A DNA stretch of 64,000 bases from RHLJ01 sp965242845 (GCA_965242845.1 CBDETC010000001.1:562855-626854), one strand, 5' to 3'; positions 15,894-25,616 are shown, numbered from the stretch's first letter. The notes: generated from the letters alone by a model not told the origin. Program-made: numbers and translations.

Positions 15894-18305
15894 ATGAAAA
15901 TATCATACAACTGGTTAAAAGAATTTATTGATCTTCCTCTCTCTCCTTCTGAAACAGCTGAAAAACTTACCCTAATCGGCTTAGAGGAAGAAGAAAGTTA
16001 TGAAGTAGGGAGCAATCTTGAAGGCGTAATTGTCGGCGAAGTTTTAGAAGTAAAGCAACATCCAAACGCGGATCGTCTTAAGGTTTGCCAGGTCAGCTTA
16101 GGAGAAGAAACGGTACAAATAGTCTGTGGAGCAAATAATGTCGCAGCAGGACAAAAAGTACCAGTAGCCACTGTTGGGACTACCCTTCCAATCAAATTGG
16201 ATGATGGAAGCTTGCTTAAACTTAGGAAAGCTAAGCTGCGTGGAGAAGTTTCTAATGGTATGATTTGCGCTGAGGACGAACTTGGACTTGGCGATGACCA
16301 CGATGGAATCATGGTATTGGATAGTTCCCTTGAGGTTGGGACTCCTATCAATACAATCTTTGATCTGTATACTGACTCTATTATTGATATTGCTATAACT
16401 CCAAACAGACCTGATGCTACTTGTCATCTTGGAGTTGCAAGAGACTTATCAGCAGCACTTAACCTGGAGTTAAATAAACCAGCTATTGAGTTTGATGTAG
16501 AAACAAGTACCTCTTCTACTTCTGAGATAGATATTGAGATTCTATCTCCTGAAAAATGTAACCGCTATGTGGGAATTGTTGTTAAAGGAACCAAAATAGC
16601 TGAGTCTCCAACCTGGTTAAAACAACGGCTGGAAGCTCTTGGATTGCGATCAGTTAATAATATCGTAGATATTACAAACTATGTAATGCATGAATTGGGA
16701 CAGCCTCTCCATGCTTTTGATTATGACAACATAGCCGGTAAAAAAATCACAGTTCGGGAATTCGAAGAAGAGGTAGAATTTGAAACTCTCGACCATATAA
16801 AGAGAAAATGTGCGCCCGGCACTTTGTTTATTTGTGATGGAGATGGACCTGTAGCTATAGGTGGAGTTATGGGTGGATTGGACTCTGAAGTTTCTGACAG
16901 CACAACTAATATCCTTATAGAAAGTGCTTATTTCGATCCTGGCTCAGTGAGAAAAACAGCAAAAGCTCAGACTCTTCAAACTGATGCATCATATCGTTTT
17001 GAACGCGGAATTGACCCGAACCTTCAGGCTCTGGCTGCTAAAAGAACTGCAGATTTAATTATTGAAATAGCAGGAGGTGAAATATCCGGAGAGATCGTAG
17101 ATATCCATCCTTCACCAACAGAGCCTAAACAACTGACTCTTAGAAAAACTTATCTTAACCGGCTGCTTGGCACGAGTATTTCCGTAGATGAAGCCATAGA
17201 AATCGTTGATGGCCTTGAATTGGAAGTGATTTCGAAAAGTGAGGAAGAAGTAACTTTTAGTATTCCAACTTTCCGGCCTGATTTGGAGCGGGAAGTAGAT
17301 TTAATTGAGGAAGTAGGACGCCTCTTTGATTACAACAAAATTTCTTCCCCAAATCATGGGATATTTGTTTCTACTGAAGAATTTTCTTACTGGGAAATTC
17401 TCAACTCGAATATTAGAAAAGCGGCAGTTGAACTGGGATTTAGAGAGATTTATACAAATTCTCTTATCTCAGAGAAGGAAGCTGAGCACTTTGGTTCATT
17501 AGAAACGATGGTTGGTACTCTCAATCCTTTAACAAGAGATATGACCACACTCCGTCCTTCCTTACTACATGGATTTTTAAAAGCTGCATCATACAACTTT
17601 AACAGACAGGCAAGTGCTGTTCGCTTTTTTGAGGTAGGAAATGTTTTTGAGGTAAATGATGAAGGAACTTATCATGACGGAATAAAAGAGCAAACACACC
17701 TTTTCTTAGGAATATCGGGTGCAAAGGCAACAGAGCATTGGACTTCCAAACCTCTTAACTATTCCATTTTCGACTTGAAATCGTTGGTTGATGCTTTTTT
17801 TGTAAAACTGGGAATCACCAATAAAGTATCCTCTTATGAAGAGGACGATACACTGATTTATAAAGTCAAAAAACAAGAAATTGGCCGCATTAAAGTAATT
17901 AGCGAAGCACTTAAGAAGGTTTATGATCTAAAAGAACCAACCTTTGCTGCTGAATTTTCAATTAATGCATTGAGTCAGGTTTTATCCTCAAGTGCCAGAG
18001 TTAGTTACCAACCCATACCCAAGTTTCCACCTATTGAATACGACTTTTCTGTAATTGTAGATAACAGTGTTAAGTCGGGAGCCCTTTTGTATACCATCCG
18101 TGAGAACGGAGGAAACAACCTCCAACTCATTGATATTTTTGATGTTTTTGAACATGAATCTATCGGAAAGCAAAACAAAAGCATCGCTTTCAGATTATCC
18201 TTTGTAGACCCCAACAAAACCTTGAATATCAAAGATGTAGAACCTATTATACAGGGTATTATCAAAAGTTTGGAGAAGAAATTCTCGGCTAAATTAAGAG
18301 GATGA
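15894..18305 (+). CDS. pheT: Phenylalanyl-tRNA synthetase beta subunit
   Basis: An 803-residue beta subunit, full length. Order: an EMAP-type tRNA-binding domain (about 40-150, VGEVLEVKQHPNADRLKVCQ), B3/B4 editing domain (about 210-390, with the LRSVNNIVDITNYVM and QPLHAFDYD segments), B5 domain (about 405-475), the class II-like fold (FRPDLEREVDLIEEVGRLFDY) and a C-terminal anticodon-binding FDX-ACB domain (about 710-803, PKFPPIEYDFSVIVD). It pairs with PheS. The division genes that follow begin 12 bases later, so they probably share the transcript. Confidence 0.97.
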   Translation: MKISYNWLKEFIDLPLSPSETAEKLTLIGLEEEESYEVGSNLEGVIVGEVLEVKQHPNADRLKVCQVSLGEETVQIVCGANNVAAGQKVPVATVGTTLPIKLDDGSLLKLRKAKLRGEVSNGMICAEDELGLGDDHDGIMVLDSSLEVGTPINTIFDLYTDSIIDIAITPNRPDATCHLGVARDLSAALNLELNKPAIEFDVETSTSSTSEIDIEILSPEKCNRYVGIVVKGTKIAESPTWLKQRLEALGLRSVNNIVDITNYVMHELGQPLHAFDYDNIAGKKITVREFEEEVEFETLDHIKRKCAPGTLFICDGDGPVAIGGVMGGLDSEVSDSTTNILIESAYFDPGSVRKTAKAQTLQTDASYRFERGIDPNLQALAAKRTADLIIEIAGGEISGEIVDIHPSPTEPKQLTLRKTYLNRLLGTSISVDEAIEIVDGLELEVISKSEEEVTFSIPTFRPDLEREVDLIEEVGRLFDYNKISSPNHGIFVSTEEFSYWEILNSNIRKAAVELGFREIYTNSLISEKEAEHFGSLETMVGTLNPLTRDMTTLRPSLLHGFLKAASYNFNRQASAVRFFEVGNVFEVNDEGTYHDGIKEQTHLFLGISGAKATEHWTSKPLNYSIFDLKSLVDAFFVKLGITNKVSSYEEDDTLIYKVKKQEIGRIKVISEALKKVYDLKEPTFAAEFSINALSQVLSSSARVSYQPIPKFPPIEYDFSVIVDNSVKSGALLYTIRENGGNNLQLIDIFDVFEHESIGKQNKSIAFRLSFVDPNKTLNIKDVEPIIQGIIKSLEKKFSAKLRG

Positions 18306-18317
18306 TAGGGTACTCTA

Positions 18318-18572
18318 ATGAACCAAATGAACAATCAGACCGAGCGGTTTAAGTACTTGCTCTCGGAAGTAAATGATGAAGTAACTATACTAAAACAAGA
18401 AATTCGAGATTTGAAAAAAGAGAACAGTAAGCTTGTACTCAAAATTGAAGATTTAAGAGGAGAGCAAACGGATATTTTTTCTGCAATTAGTGAATCTGAA
18501 CGTCTTGTATTAAGGCAACAAGTGCAAAGCCTGATTAATAAAATTGATAATCACTTGAATGGTGGAGTATGA
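18318..18572 (+). CDS. Short coiled-coil protein (ZapB-like position)
   Basis: An 84-residue protein that is almost entirely a predicted coiled coil with heptad leucines and charged residues (YLLSEVNDEVTILKQEIRDL, then SKLVLKIEDLRGEQ). It has no signal peptide or enzyme motif. It overlaps zapA by four bases (ATGA) and follows pheT closely. Short coiled-coil proteins upstream of zapA occur in many bacteria and are thought to work with ZapA and FtsZ. Similarity to ZapB is of shape only; sequence homology cannot be claimed. Confidence 0.75.
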   Translation: MNQMNNQTERFKYLLSEVNDEVTILKQEIRDLKKENSKLVLKIEDLRGEQTDIFSAISESERLVLRQQVQSLINKIDNHLNGGV

Positions 18573-18862
18573 AATCGATTAAGGTTACTATTCTAGGGAA
18601 GCAGTACCCTCTCAAAGTCGAGGATCATGAAGAAGAAACCATGGTCAGAATCTGCAAATACGTGGATGAACGATTTCAAACCTATAGAAACCAACTTGTA
18701 AAACAGCCTGAGTCTACGGTAATGGTTTTGGCGGCCCTTAGCATTGCTGAAGAATTATTTGAAGCACGTCAAAACTCAAGCGACCTGGAAAAGAATGAAG
18801 AAGTTATGCTTGAACGCGTAAATGCCAGTTTAGAACGCTTGATTGAGGACATCAGATCCTAA
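18569..18862 (+). CDS. zapA: Cell division protein ZapA
   Basis: A 97-residue protein with the ZapA head domain (SIKVTILGKQYPLKVEDHEEE, then VCKYVDE-like ICKYVDERFQ) and a helical tail (VLAALSIAEELFEARQ, then a coiled coil to the end). ZapA bundles FtsZ filaments at the division ring. It overlaps the preceding coiled-coil gene by four bases, so the two are co-translated. A 6S RNA, often found after zapA elsewhere, is not here; only 27 bases separate it from the next gene. Confidence 0.9.
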   Translation: MKSIKVTILGKQYPLKVEDHEEETMVRICKYVDERFQTYRNQLVKQPESTVMVLAALSIAEELFEARQNSSDLEKNEEVMLERVNASLERLIEDIRS

Positions 18863-18889
18863 TTGTATAACACCTAAAACTCTCCCACT

Positions 18890-19702
18890 TTGGCTGAAAC
18901 GATCAGCATTTTATTTATTGGTGATATTGTAGGAAATCCCGGCTTATCCATCACAGAAACATTCCTTCCCAGCCTAATTAAGAAGTACGACGCTCAATTT
19001 TTGATCGCAAATGGAGAGAATTCTCATGAAGGACATGGTATTAATGAAGAAATTATAAAAAAGCTTTTATCGCTTGGTGTACATGTGATTACCGGTGGCG
19101 ATCATTCTTTTGATAAATGGAAGGTCTTCAACTACATGAGGGAAAATAACCATATCCTCCGCCCTCTTAACTTTCCAAGAGGAAATGCTGGATTTGGGTA
19201 TGGAGTGTACCCTATTCCCGAAACTAATCTTAAAATAGGAGTTCTAAATCTACAGGGAAGAACTTTTATGAAAGCTATTGACGACCCTTTTACTACTGCA
19301 GATTGGGCTATTAATAAAATTTCTGATGAGACTAATATTATTTTTGTGGACTTTCATGCTGAAGCAACTGCAGAAAAAGTATCAATGGGATGGCATATCG
19401 ATGGAAAAGCTTCGGTATTAGTAGGCACTCATACTCACATACCTACAGGCGATGCTAGAATTTTCCCGCAAGGCCTGGGCTATTTAACTGACGCAGGGAT
19501 GACCGGTTCTTTTAATTCCTCCCTGGGAATGGACAAAAAAGTAGCTCTCAAACGATTTATAACGGGAGTCCATCAAAAATACCAACCTGCTAATGGAGAT
19601 AATCACATCTGTGGAGTTTTTGCAAAAGTTAATGCCGAAACCGGGAAATGTGTTCACATAGAATCCGTTATATATCCCGAATTTAATAACTCAACTTCCT
19701 GA
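18890..19702 (+). CDS. YmdB-like metallophosphoesterase (TIGR00282 family)
   Basis: A 270-residue phosphodiesterase. Motifs are ILFIGDIVGNPG (about 6-17), ANGENSHEGHGI (about 43-54), TGGDHSFDKW, VDFHAEATAEKVSMGW and GTHTHIPTGDARI, matching the metal-binding pattern of YmdB, which hydrolyses 2',3'-cyclic nucleotides in Bacillus. The start is TTG at 18890; no ATG or GTG lies near, and the family N-terminus begins just there. It is the third gene of the zapA cluster and is followed one base later by an ABC ATPase. The cellular substrate is not known here. Confidence 0.88.
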   Translation: MAETISILFIGDIVGNPGLSITETFLPSLIKKYDAQFLIANGENSHEGHGINEEIIKKLLSLGVHVITGGDHSFDKWKVFNYMRENNHILRPLNFPRGNAGFGYGVYPIPETNLKIGVLNLQGRTFMKAIDDPFTTADWAINKISDETNIIFVDFHAEATAEKVSMGWHIDGKASVLVGTHTHIPTGDARIFPQGLGYLTDAGMTGSFNSSLGMDKKVALKRFITGVHQKYQPANGDNHICGVFAKVNAETGKCVHIESVIYPEFNNSTS

Positions 19703-19703
19703 T

Positions 19704-20393
19704 ATGGACTCGTCGATTGTACTTTCGGCCTCTGACATAAGAAAAAGCTACAAAAGTGAACAAGGTAATTCCCGCCTTGAGGTTTTAAACGGTGTTTCAT
19801 TAAACATTCAGAAAGGAAGTATTACATCCATTGTAGGTTCTAGCGGAAGTGGAAAAAGCACATTACTTCATATACTTGGAGGATTAGATAAACCTGACTC
19901 CGGATCTGTTTTTTGGGGAGATACAGAAATCTCAAAGCTTAATGCTGACGAACTCGCTGATTTCAGGAATAATAACATTGGGTTTGTTTTTCAATTCCAC
20001 CATCTATTACCGGAATTTACTGCCCTTGAAAATGTAGCAATGCCCTCATTAATTGCTGGCACATCAATAAGTGAAGCTTCTGAAAGAGCGCACGATCTTC
20101 TAAATCGATTTGGAGTTGCTGATCGCTCAGAACATCGTCCTACTCAGTTATCAGGAGGAGAACAACAGAGAGTTTCGATGGCCAGGGCCCTTATGAACAC
20201 CCCCTCTCTCATTTTGGCTGATGAACCAACGGGAAATCTAGATGATACCAATACCGATATAATTCTGGACATGCTTTATGAGCTTCGCGACCAGGAGAAT
20301 GTGACTATACTTCTGATCACTCATGAGAAAAGCATAGCCGAACGGTCAGACATCATACTAGAAATAAAAAACGGCGAATTGAGCTCACTTTAG
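19704..20393 (+). CDS. ABC transporter ATPase, LolD/MacB type
   Basis: A 229-residue nucleotide-binding protein with Walker A GSSGSGKST (about 46), Q-loop FVFQFHHLLPEFTALENV, signature LSGGEQQRVSMARAL (about 148), Walker B LILADEPTGNLDD and the switch histidine in ITHEK. The HHLLPEFTALENV stretch is typical for LolD, which powers release of lipoproteins from the inner membrane. No permease gene is adjacent, so the partner (LolC/E-like) must be elsewhere. It starts one base after the ymdB-like stop. Confidence 0.88.
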   Translation: MDSSIVLSASDIRKSYKSEQGNSRLEVLNGVSLNIQKGSITSIVGSSGSGKSTLLHILGGLDKPDSGSVFWGDTEISKLNADELADFRNNNIGFVFQFHHLLPEFTALENVAMPSLIAGTSISEASERAHDLLNRFGVADRSEHRPTQLSGGEQQRVSMARALMNTPSLILADEPTGNLDDTNTDIILDMLYELRDQENVTILLITHEKSIAERSDIILEIKNGELSSL

Positions 20394-20459
20394 TTTTACT
20401 ATCAATACAAACCGCCGTATTTTCCAAGTCTGAAATTTTTTTGATAATTAAACAAAACT

Positions 20460-21146
20460 ATGGCGAAGCACCTTACGAAAGAACAACTTGAATCCGATCC
20501 GCTAATTGAGAGCTATAACAAAGCGGCTTCATTTTTTAATGAAAACAGAATTACTATTCTGGCCATTGTGATCAGTATCATAGTTGTTGTTGGGTCATTG
20601 ATAGGTTACAACTACTATTCTCAGAATCAAGAAGAACAAGCTCAACAATTATTAGCTATCGCTGAGGCTTATTATACACAAGGTGATTTTGATCGGGCAA
20701 TTAATGGGGACAGCTTTGAGCTTACCTACGGATTCCTGGCTATATCTAATGAATTTTCTGGAACAGAAGCAGGCAATCTTGCTACCTATTATGCTGCTGT
20801 TTCAAGCTTTAAACTTGGAAACATAGAAGACGCTCTTGATTATCTGTCTCGATATGATGCTCCACGAGGGATTCTAGGAGTGGGAGCAATTTCTTTCAAC
20901 GCGAAGCTATTACTTTCTAATGGTAGTACTGAATTAGCTGCCGAAACTTTCGTAAAAGCAGCGAACTGGGATATTAACGATACAACTACCCCTTATAATC
21001 TATATCAAGCTGCTGAAGCTTATTTTGAAGCGGGCAATTTCGAGAAAGCAACAGAGATCACTGATCAAATCATTGCTGAATACCCGGCTAGTTCAGAACT
21101 CACTAGTTCTCAAAATCTTCAAGGCCGAATAGCTGCTTCAAGCTAA
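20460..21146 (+). CDS. Membrane-anchored TPR protein (YfgM-like)
   Basis: A 228-residue protein with a short cytoplasmic N-terminus, one transmembrane helix (about 30-53, ILAIVISIIVVVGSLIGYNY) and a periplasmic region of TPR-type helical pairs (LATYYAAVSSFKLGNIEDAL, LYQAAEAYFEAGNFEKATEI). This layout is like YfgM, which works with periplasmic chaperones near the Sec translocon. The link to that role is by architecture only. It ends the thrS-to-LolD gene run and is followed by a terminator. Confidence 0.8.
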   Translation: MAKHLTKEQLESDPLIESYNKAASFFNENRITILAIVISIIVVVGSLIGYNYYSQNQEEQAQQLLAIAEAYYTQGDFDRAINGDSFELTYGFLAISNEFSGTEAGNLATYYAAVSSFKLGNIEDALDYLSRYDAPRGILGVGAISFNAKLLLSNGSTELAAETFVKAANWDINDTTTPYNLYQAAEAYFEAGNFEKATEITDQIIAEYPASSELTSSQNLQGRIAASS

Positions 21147-21154
21147 AAATTCCC

Positions 21155-21180
21155 AAGGCTCCTTTTAGGAGCCTTTCTTG
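21155..21180 (+). terminator. Rho-independent terminator after the TPR gene
   Basis: AAGGCTCCT-TTT-AGGAGCCTT forms a nine-base-pair stem with a tiny loop, followed by a T-rich tail. It closes the long plus-strand cluster that begins at thrS. Confidence 0.8.
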
Positions 21181-21227
21181 TTTACATTCATTTCTGATCA
21201 GCACTCCTAACTAACACTCACTTCGTT

Positions 21228-22559
21228 ATGTCTCAAAAAAATCAGTACCTCGTACCCTTCATTGTTATCACTTCCCTGTTCTTTATGTGGGGTTTTATTA
21301 CGGTACTGGTTGACGCATTAGTTCCACGACTTAGGGATGTATTTGAGCTCACTTACTTTCAAAGTGGAATTGTACAGTTTGCTTTTTTTACGGCCTATGC
21401 TGTGTTTTCTATTCCGGGCGGTCAGCTTATTTCGAAGATTGGATATAAAAAAGGAGCCATCGTTGGCTTAATCACTATGGGTATAGCCTGCCTTCTATTT
21501 TACCCTGCTGCAGAGTTTCGTGTATTTGCAGTTTTTCTACTGGCAATGTTTGTACTTGCAGGTGGGATAACCATCCTACAGGTAGCTGCTAATCCTTATG
21601 TAGCAGCCTTAGGCCCTCAGGAAACAGCTTCAAGCAGATTAAATCTGGCTCAGGCATTTAATTCACTGGGCACCACATTAGCCCCGCTTGTAAGTGCAGC
21701 CTTTATTCTAAGTAATTCTGTGCTTAGCTCGGCAGAAATTGAAGTTTTAAATGAGACAGAGAAGCTCTCTTATTTTGCTACGGAAGCATCAGCGGTTCAA
21801 GGACCATTTATTGTATTAGCTTTTGTACTCATCGGTTTAGCATTAGCCTTTTCTGCTTTCAAACTCCCGAAAATTTTAGAAGGTGACGATCACAATCACG
21901 GGAGTTATAAAACTGCATTAAAAAACCGACATCTTACTTTTGGTGCGATTGGTATCTTCGTTTACGTAGGTGCCGAAGTAGCCATTGGCAGTTACCTGGT
22001 TAATTATTTTTTGAATCTGGATATAGCTACTCTTGTTGCTGAAAGTTCATTTATGAGCAGTGTAGCCAACGTGCTTTCCGTTCTCAGTTTCTCAAGCGTG
22101 GATATAACTAATATGAATCCCGCTCAAATGGCTGGAACTTTTGTGTTCTTTTACTGGGGAGGAGCTATGGTTGGAAGATTTGTCGGTTCTGCATTATTAC
22201 AGAAAATTGCTCCGGGAAAACTTCTCGCTACTTATGCAGGTGTCAATATCACTTTACTGATTGTAAGCATGCTATCTGGCGGTTATGTTGCTATGTGGAG
22301 CATCCTATGCATTGGATTATTCAACTCAATTATGTTCCCAACCATCTTTACACTATCGATAAAGGATTTAAAAGAACATACTGCTCAAGGTTCTGGAGTT
22401 TTATGTACTGCCATTGTAGGTGGAGCATTCATCCCCCCTCTTTATGGTAGTCTTGCTGATGCGATTGGCCTACAAAGCGCGCTCTTCTTTTTAGCGATTT
22501 GTTACGGATACATCTTGTGGTATGGGGTCAAAGGGTCAGAAGTAAAGTTCGTAGACTAA
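21228..22559 (+). CDS. Sugar:H+ symporter, FucP/GluP family MFS
   Basis: A 443-residue permease with about 12 hydrophobic segments. Family hallmarks are FFMWGFITVLVDALVPRLRDVFELTYFQS at the start, FSIPGGQLISKIGYKKG and ILQVAANPYVAALGP, all typical of the fucose and glucose/galactose transporters of this family. It brings a hexose in unmodified, which fits with the ROK kinase gene that converges on it and overlaps it by four bases at the 3' ends. The exact sugar is not determined. Confidence 0.92.
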   Translation: MSQKNQYLVPFIVITSLFFMWGFITVLVDALVPRLRDVFELTYFQSGIVQFAFFTAYAVFSIPGGQLISKIGYKKGAIVGLITMGIACLLFYPAAEFRVFAVFLLAMFVLAGGITILQVAANPYVAALGPQETASSRLNLAQAFNSLGTTLAPLVSAAFILSNSVLSSAEIEVLNETEKLSYFATEASAVQGPFIVLAFVLIGLALAFSAFKLPKILEGDDHNHGSYKTALKNRHLTFGAIGIFVYVGAEVAIGSYLVNYFLNLDIATLVAESSFMSSVANVLSVLSFSSVDITNMNPAQMAGTFVFFYWGGAMVGRFVGSALLQKIAPGKLLATYAGVNITLLIVSMLSGGYVAMWSILCIGLFNSIMFPTIFTLSIKDLKEHTAQGSGVLCTAIVGGAFIPPLYGSLADAIGLQSALFFLAICYGYILWYGVKGSEVKFVD

Positions 22560-23647
22560 CCTAGTTTTTCGAGAGCAAAGTAGTAGGCCCCGATTGAGAT
22601 GGCTTCACTTGTTCCTAAACGGGATAAACCAATTGCTGTACTTTTTTCATCAAAGTATTCCAGAGCTTTATTTGAGTTAGGAATAATGATCGGTTTACTC
22701 TTCTGGTTTAGGAAGCTTTTTCTACTGAAGTCATTCTCAAAATCATAGACGCTCTGTATTAGCCGTGGCATTTTCTTTCCATTCAAAAGGGTGAAACTCC
22801 CATTCAATTCATCCTTCAACGACCTGGAGAATATCGGATAAGCACCACTTACCCCCCCTCCAATTACAACTAATCCATCAATTAATGTGAGTATGTGCGC
22901 AATTGCATCTCCCAGTACTTCACCATATCGTAAATAAGTTTCAATAGCCGCTTCTCTTACGCCCTCACTTTTGCCAGTGGCTATATCGAAAATCTGTTTT
23001 GGCTCAGGTGCTTTAGCAGGATCAATAGAAATTTGTTCAGCATACATTCTTTTAATTGCTCGAATACTTAAGGTCTCCTCGACGTTTGAATAGGTGTAAT
23101 ACTTATTCCTAAGTAGCCAACCTTCTCCCCCTACCCCATTATCGCCAATTAATAAGCTTCCATTAAGAGAAATTCCAACTCCGAAGCCTGTACCCAGAGT
23201 AATCCCTATAAGATTTTTGAATTGCCTTGAACTACCAGATTCTTTAAGTAATTGATTCACATTGGGCAAAAAACCAGATTTACTCTCTCCTAAAACAAAT
23301 AAATCTCCGTCATTATTAATGAATACCGGAATGCCAAACTTTTCCTGAATAATAGATGCTAGCGGTACACCTCCTGAAAATGCCGGGAGGTTCGGTAAAT
23401 CCCCTATAATACCTTGTTCGTAATCGGCTGGACCTGGAAATGCAAAACTAATAGCCTCCGGACTTTCATCCAGATTTGTAATAAGGCTCTGAAAGCCTGA
23501 TATGATTGAATCAATACAGGTTTCTAAATCTGAAGTATTTGCAGGAAGACTAAGCGAATCACCAAAAGCTGATCCATCTTTAATTGCAGAAAACACGAAA
23601 TTGGTTCCACCAGCGTCTAGTGTGAGTACAATAGGAGATTTGGGCAA
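22556..23647 (-). CDS. ROK-family sugar kinase
   Basis: A 363-residue kinase of the ROK family. The N-terminal phosphate-1 motif is LTLDAGGTNFVFSAIKDG, the hexose-binding stretch is INNDGDLFVLGES, and GITLGTGFGVGISLNGSLL follows. The usual ROK zinc motif (CxCGxxGC) is absent, and the region after GVGGEGW is changed. It is longer than a typical 300-residue glucokinase by about 60 residues. The likely job is to phosphorylate the sugar imported by the convergent symporter; glucose is a guess. Confidence 0.88.
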   Translation of the reverse strand: MPKSPIVLTLDAGGTNFVFSAIKDGSAFGDSLSLPANTSDLETCIDSIISGFQSLITNLDESPEAISFAFPGPADYEQGIIGDLPNLPAFSGGVPLASIIQEKFGIPVFINNDGDLFVLGESKSGFLPNVNQLLKESGSSRQFKNLIGITLGTGFGVGISLNGSLLIGDNGVGGEGWLLRNKYYTYSNVEETLSIRAIKRMYAEQISIDPAKAPEPKQIFDIATGKSEGVREAAIETYLRYGEVLGDAIAHILTLIDGLVVIGGGVSGAYPIFSRSLKDELNGSFTLLNGKKMPRLIQSVYDFENDFSRKSFLNQKSKPIIIPNSNKALEYFDEKSTAIGLSRLGTSEAISIGAYYFALEKLG

Positions 23648-23706
23648 AGCGTTGAATATGGTATTTTAAGATCGGTGGAAAGTAGTATTTATTAAATATC
23701 GAATAA

Positions 23707-24564
23707 ATGTTTAAAGATAACAGAATCACATTCCTGCTAATATTATCAATTCTCAGCGTAATTTTTTTCGATGCACTTCAGCAAAAATTTTATCTGGACA
23801 CATTCAATATACAACCAGGTTCTGATGTCACCTTTTTGTTCTTGCTACAAGTTCATTTTATAAGATGGTCTGCCTGGTTGGCGGCAACTATCACAGGAAT
23901 TATCCTACTCCGATCAAAGAATCAATTATTTAGCCAAAACAAACCAGTAAACTGGGTTCTTGTATCTATTGTATTCTTCTGCCTGAATCTGGTTGCCATC
24001 CTTGTTATCTCTTTATTCAACATCATCCAGTACGGTTCTGAATTTACCTTCGCTTTATTACAGGAGATTTTCACTTTTATGATTTATCAAAAAGGAATGA
24101 GCTTCACCTTTGCTTCAGGACTAACTCTATTACTGATGTATAATCAATCGAAGAAACAGGTCATTGACGCGCAGTGGGTAGAAATACAAAGCCTTAAAGA
24201 TCTTGTTGTTGATACTAGTTCAGAGAAAGAAAGTAATGCACATCATTTGTTGATCAGAATTGGCTCCCGAGAAAAGCTTATTCCTATATCCGAGATTACA
24301 TGGTTTGAGGCAGACGATTACTGCGTACGTATTCACACCGAAACAAAGACTTACTCCCTAAGGAAAAGTCTCAAATCTCTAGAGAAAGATTTACAGGATT
24401 TCAATTTTATTCGGGTTCACCGACGAGCACTCGTTAATCTAAGCTATTTTGAACAGGCTGATTTCAATAATTGCACCGTTACATTAAGTGACCATTCAGA
24501 AATTCCAATTTCTAAATCGCGTATTAGCCACTTAAAGCAGGTATTAAAAGCAGCTTCTCTTTAA
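23707..24564 (+). CDS. Membrane-bound LytTR-type transcription regulator
   Basis: A 285-residue protein with four hydrophobic segments in residues 1-145, then a cytoplasmic LytTR DNA-binding domain (about 178-283: LIRIGSREKLIPISEITWFEA, RKSLKSLEKDL, FIRVHRRALVNLSYF, IPISKSRISHLKQVL). Membrane-anchored LytTR regulators of this shape are frequent in Bacteroidota and usually sense an unknown signal directly, without a kinase. The next gene, encoding a secreted protein, starts 74 bases downstream on the same strand and may be its target. Confidence 0.88.
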   Translation: MFKDNRITFLLILSILSVIFFDALQQKFYLDTFNIQPGSDVTFLFLLQVHFIRWSAWLAATITGIILLRSKNQLFSQNKPVNWVLVSIVFFCLNLVAILVISLFNIIQYGSEFTFALLQEIFTFMIYQKGMSFTFASGLTLLLMYNQSKKQVIDAQWVEIQSLKDLVVDTSSEKESNAHHLLIRIGSREKLIPISEITWFEADDYCVRIHTETKTYSLRKSLKSLEKDLQDFNFIRVHRRALVNLSYFEQADFNNCTVTLSDHSEIPISKSRISHLKQVLKAASL

Positions 24565-24638
24565 TTTCCTGCAAAACCTGGTTGTTTTACTGCAAAGATT
24601 TATTTCAAAGTTTCTTCTTCCTTTTCTTTGGAAGAAAA

Positions 24639-25214
24639 ATGAAGAAAACACTACTACTACTCACCCTATTCTTACTCCCTCAATTTGCCTTAGCTCAATA
24701 TAACTATGAGCCTTCCGAAGAATATCCCTTTGGAAGAATAAACCCAATGGCCAGAGGTGAACTTGCTGACTTCCAACCTTTAATTGGTGAATCAGAATGT
24801 GGGTCAGTCACCCGAAACCCGGATCAATCCTGGGCAGAAGCTGTTCCTATGATTTGGAGATTCAAATACATTATGAACGGAATGGCTGTTCAGGATGAAA
24901 CGCTTAAAGAAGATGGAGGACATTCAGGAAGTATTCGTCAGTTTAACTCTGATAGTCTGGCCTGGTATGTACACTATTATTCTTCTGGTACTGCTTCGCC
25001 GGTATTACCAGCATGGGAAGGATCAAAGAAGGAAGATGGAAATATTATACTCTATCGTCCACAAACTGCTCCAAATGGCATGGAAGGCTATTACCGACTT
25101 ACTTTTTCAGATATCTCCAATAAGGGATTTGAATGGGTTGGAGAATGGGTTGATTTAACCGAGAATATTGCCTTTCCTACCTGGAAGATTAGCTGTAAAA
25201 AGAAAAACTCTTAG
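24639..25214 (+). CDS. Secreted DUF1579-like protein
   Basis: A 191-residue exported protein. The start used is ATG at 24639 (MKKTLLLLTLFLLPQFALAQ), preceded by GGAAGAAAA; an in-frame ATG 57 bases upstream would give a poor signal peptide. The mature protein has a lipocalin-like pattern: LADFQPLIGESECG, IWRFKYIMNGMAVQDETL, FNSDSLAWYVHYYSS, GFEWVGEWVDLTENI. This is like small secreted DUF1579-type proteins of unknown function. Two cysteines (in ECG and SCK) could form a disulfide. No function is proposed. Confidence 0.7.
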   Translation: MKKTLLLLTLFLLPQFALAQYNYEPSEEYPFGRINPMARGELADFQPLIGESECGSVTRNPDQSWAEAVPMIWRFKYIMNGMAVQDETLKEDGGHSGSIRQFNSDSLAWYVHYYSSGTASPVLPAWEGSKKEDGNIILYRPQTAPNGMEGYYRLTFSDISNKGFEWVGEWVDLTENIAFPTWKISCKKKNS

Positions 25215-25229
25215 CAACATATTGGTAAT

Positions 25230-25616
25230 ATGAAGTCAATGATTCCTTACCTGGTATTCCCGGGGACCTGCCAGGATGCATTCAGTTATTATGCAACCGT
25301 ATTTGGGGGAACAATAACAAAGTTACAGAGTTATGAAGAATCTCCTATTGAGATTGATGAATCATCAAAGGAAAGGATTTTTGATGCCGAACTGATTATC
25401 GGGAATGTCAAAATTAAAGCTTCGGATGATTTACCAAATTACCCGGTCAAATCAGGTAATAATTTCTCCTTATTCATTGCTTTTGATGATCATAAGGAAC
25501 GAGAAAAGGTCTTCAATCACTTAGCTGAAGAAGGAAATATTCTATTCCCTCTAGATGAAAATTTTGGAATGGTTAAGGATAAATTTGGTTTCCAGTGGAT
25601 GTTAGTAATAGGCTAA
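25230..25616 (+). CDS. VOC-superfamily (PhnB-like) protein
   Basis: A 128-residue protein with two beta-alpha-beta-beta-beta halves typical of glyoxalase-fold proteins: IPYLVFPGTCQDAFSYYATVFGGTITK at the start and EGNILFPLDENFGMVKDKFGFQWML at the end. This is the PhnB/YjdN-like subgroup, small cytosolic proteins of mostly unknown activity. Its end overlaps the convergent glycosyltransferase gene by four bases. Confidence 0.88.
   Translation: MKSMIPYLVFPGTCQDAFSYYATVFGGTITKLQSYEESPIEIDESSKERIFDAELIIGNVKIKASDDLPNYPVKSGNNFSLFIAFDDHKEREKVFNHLAEEGNILFPLDENFGMVKDKFGFQWMLVIG

Noticed and set aside
18863..18889. 6S RNA downstream of zapA
   Set aside because: Only 27 bases separate zapA from the next gene, too short for any 6S RNA.
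24582..24638. N-terminal extension of the DUF1579-like protein
   Set aside because: The next ATG has a ribosome-binding site and a normal signal peptide; the extension is a phenylalanine-rich stretch.
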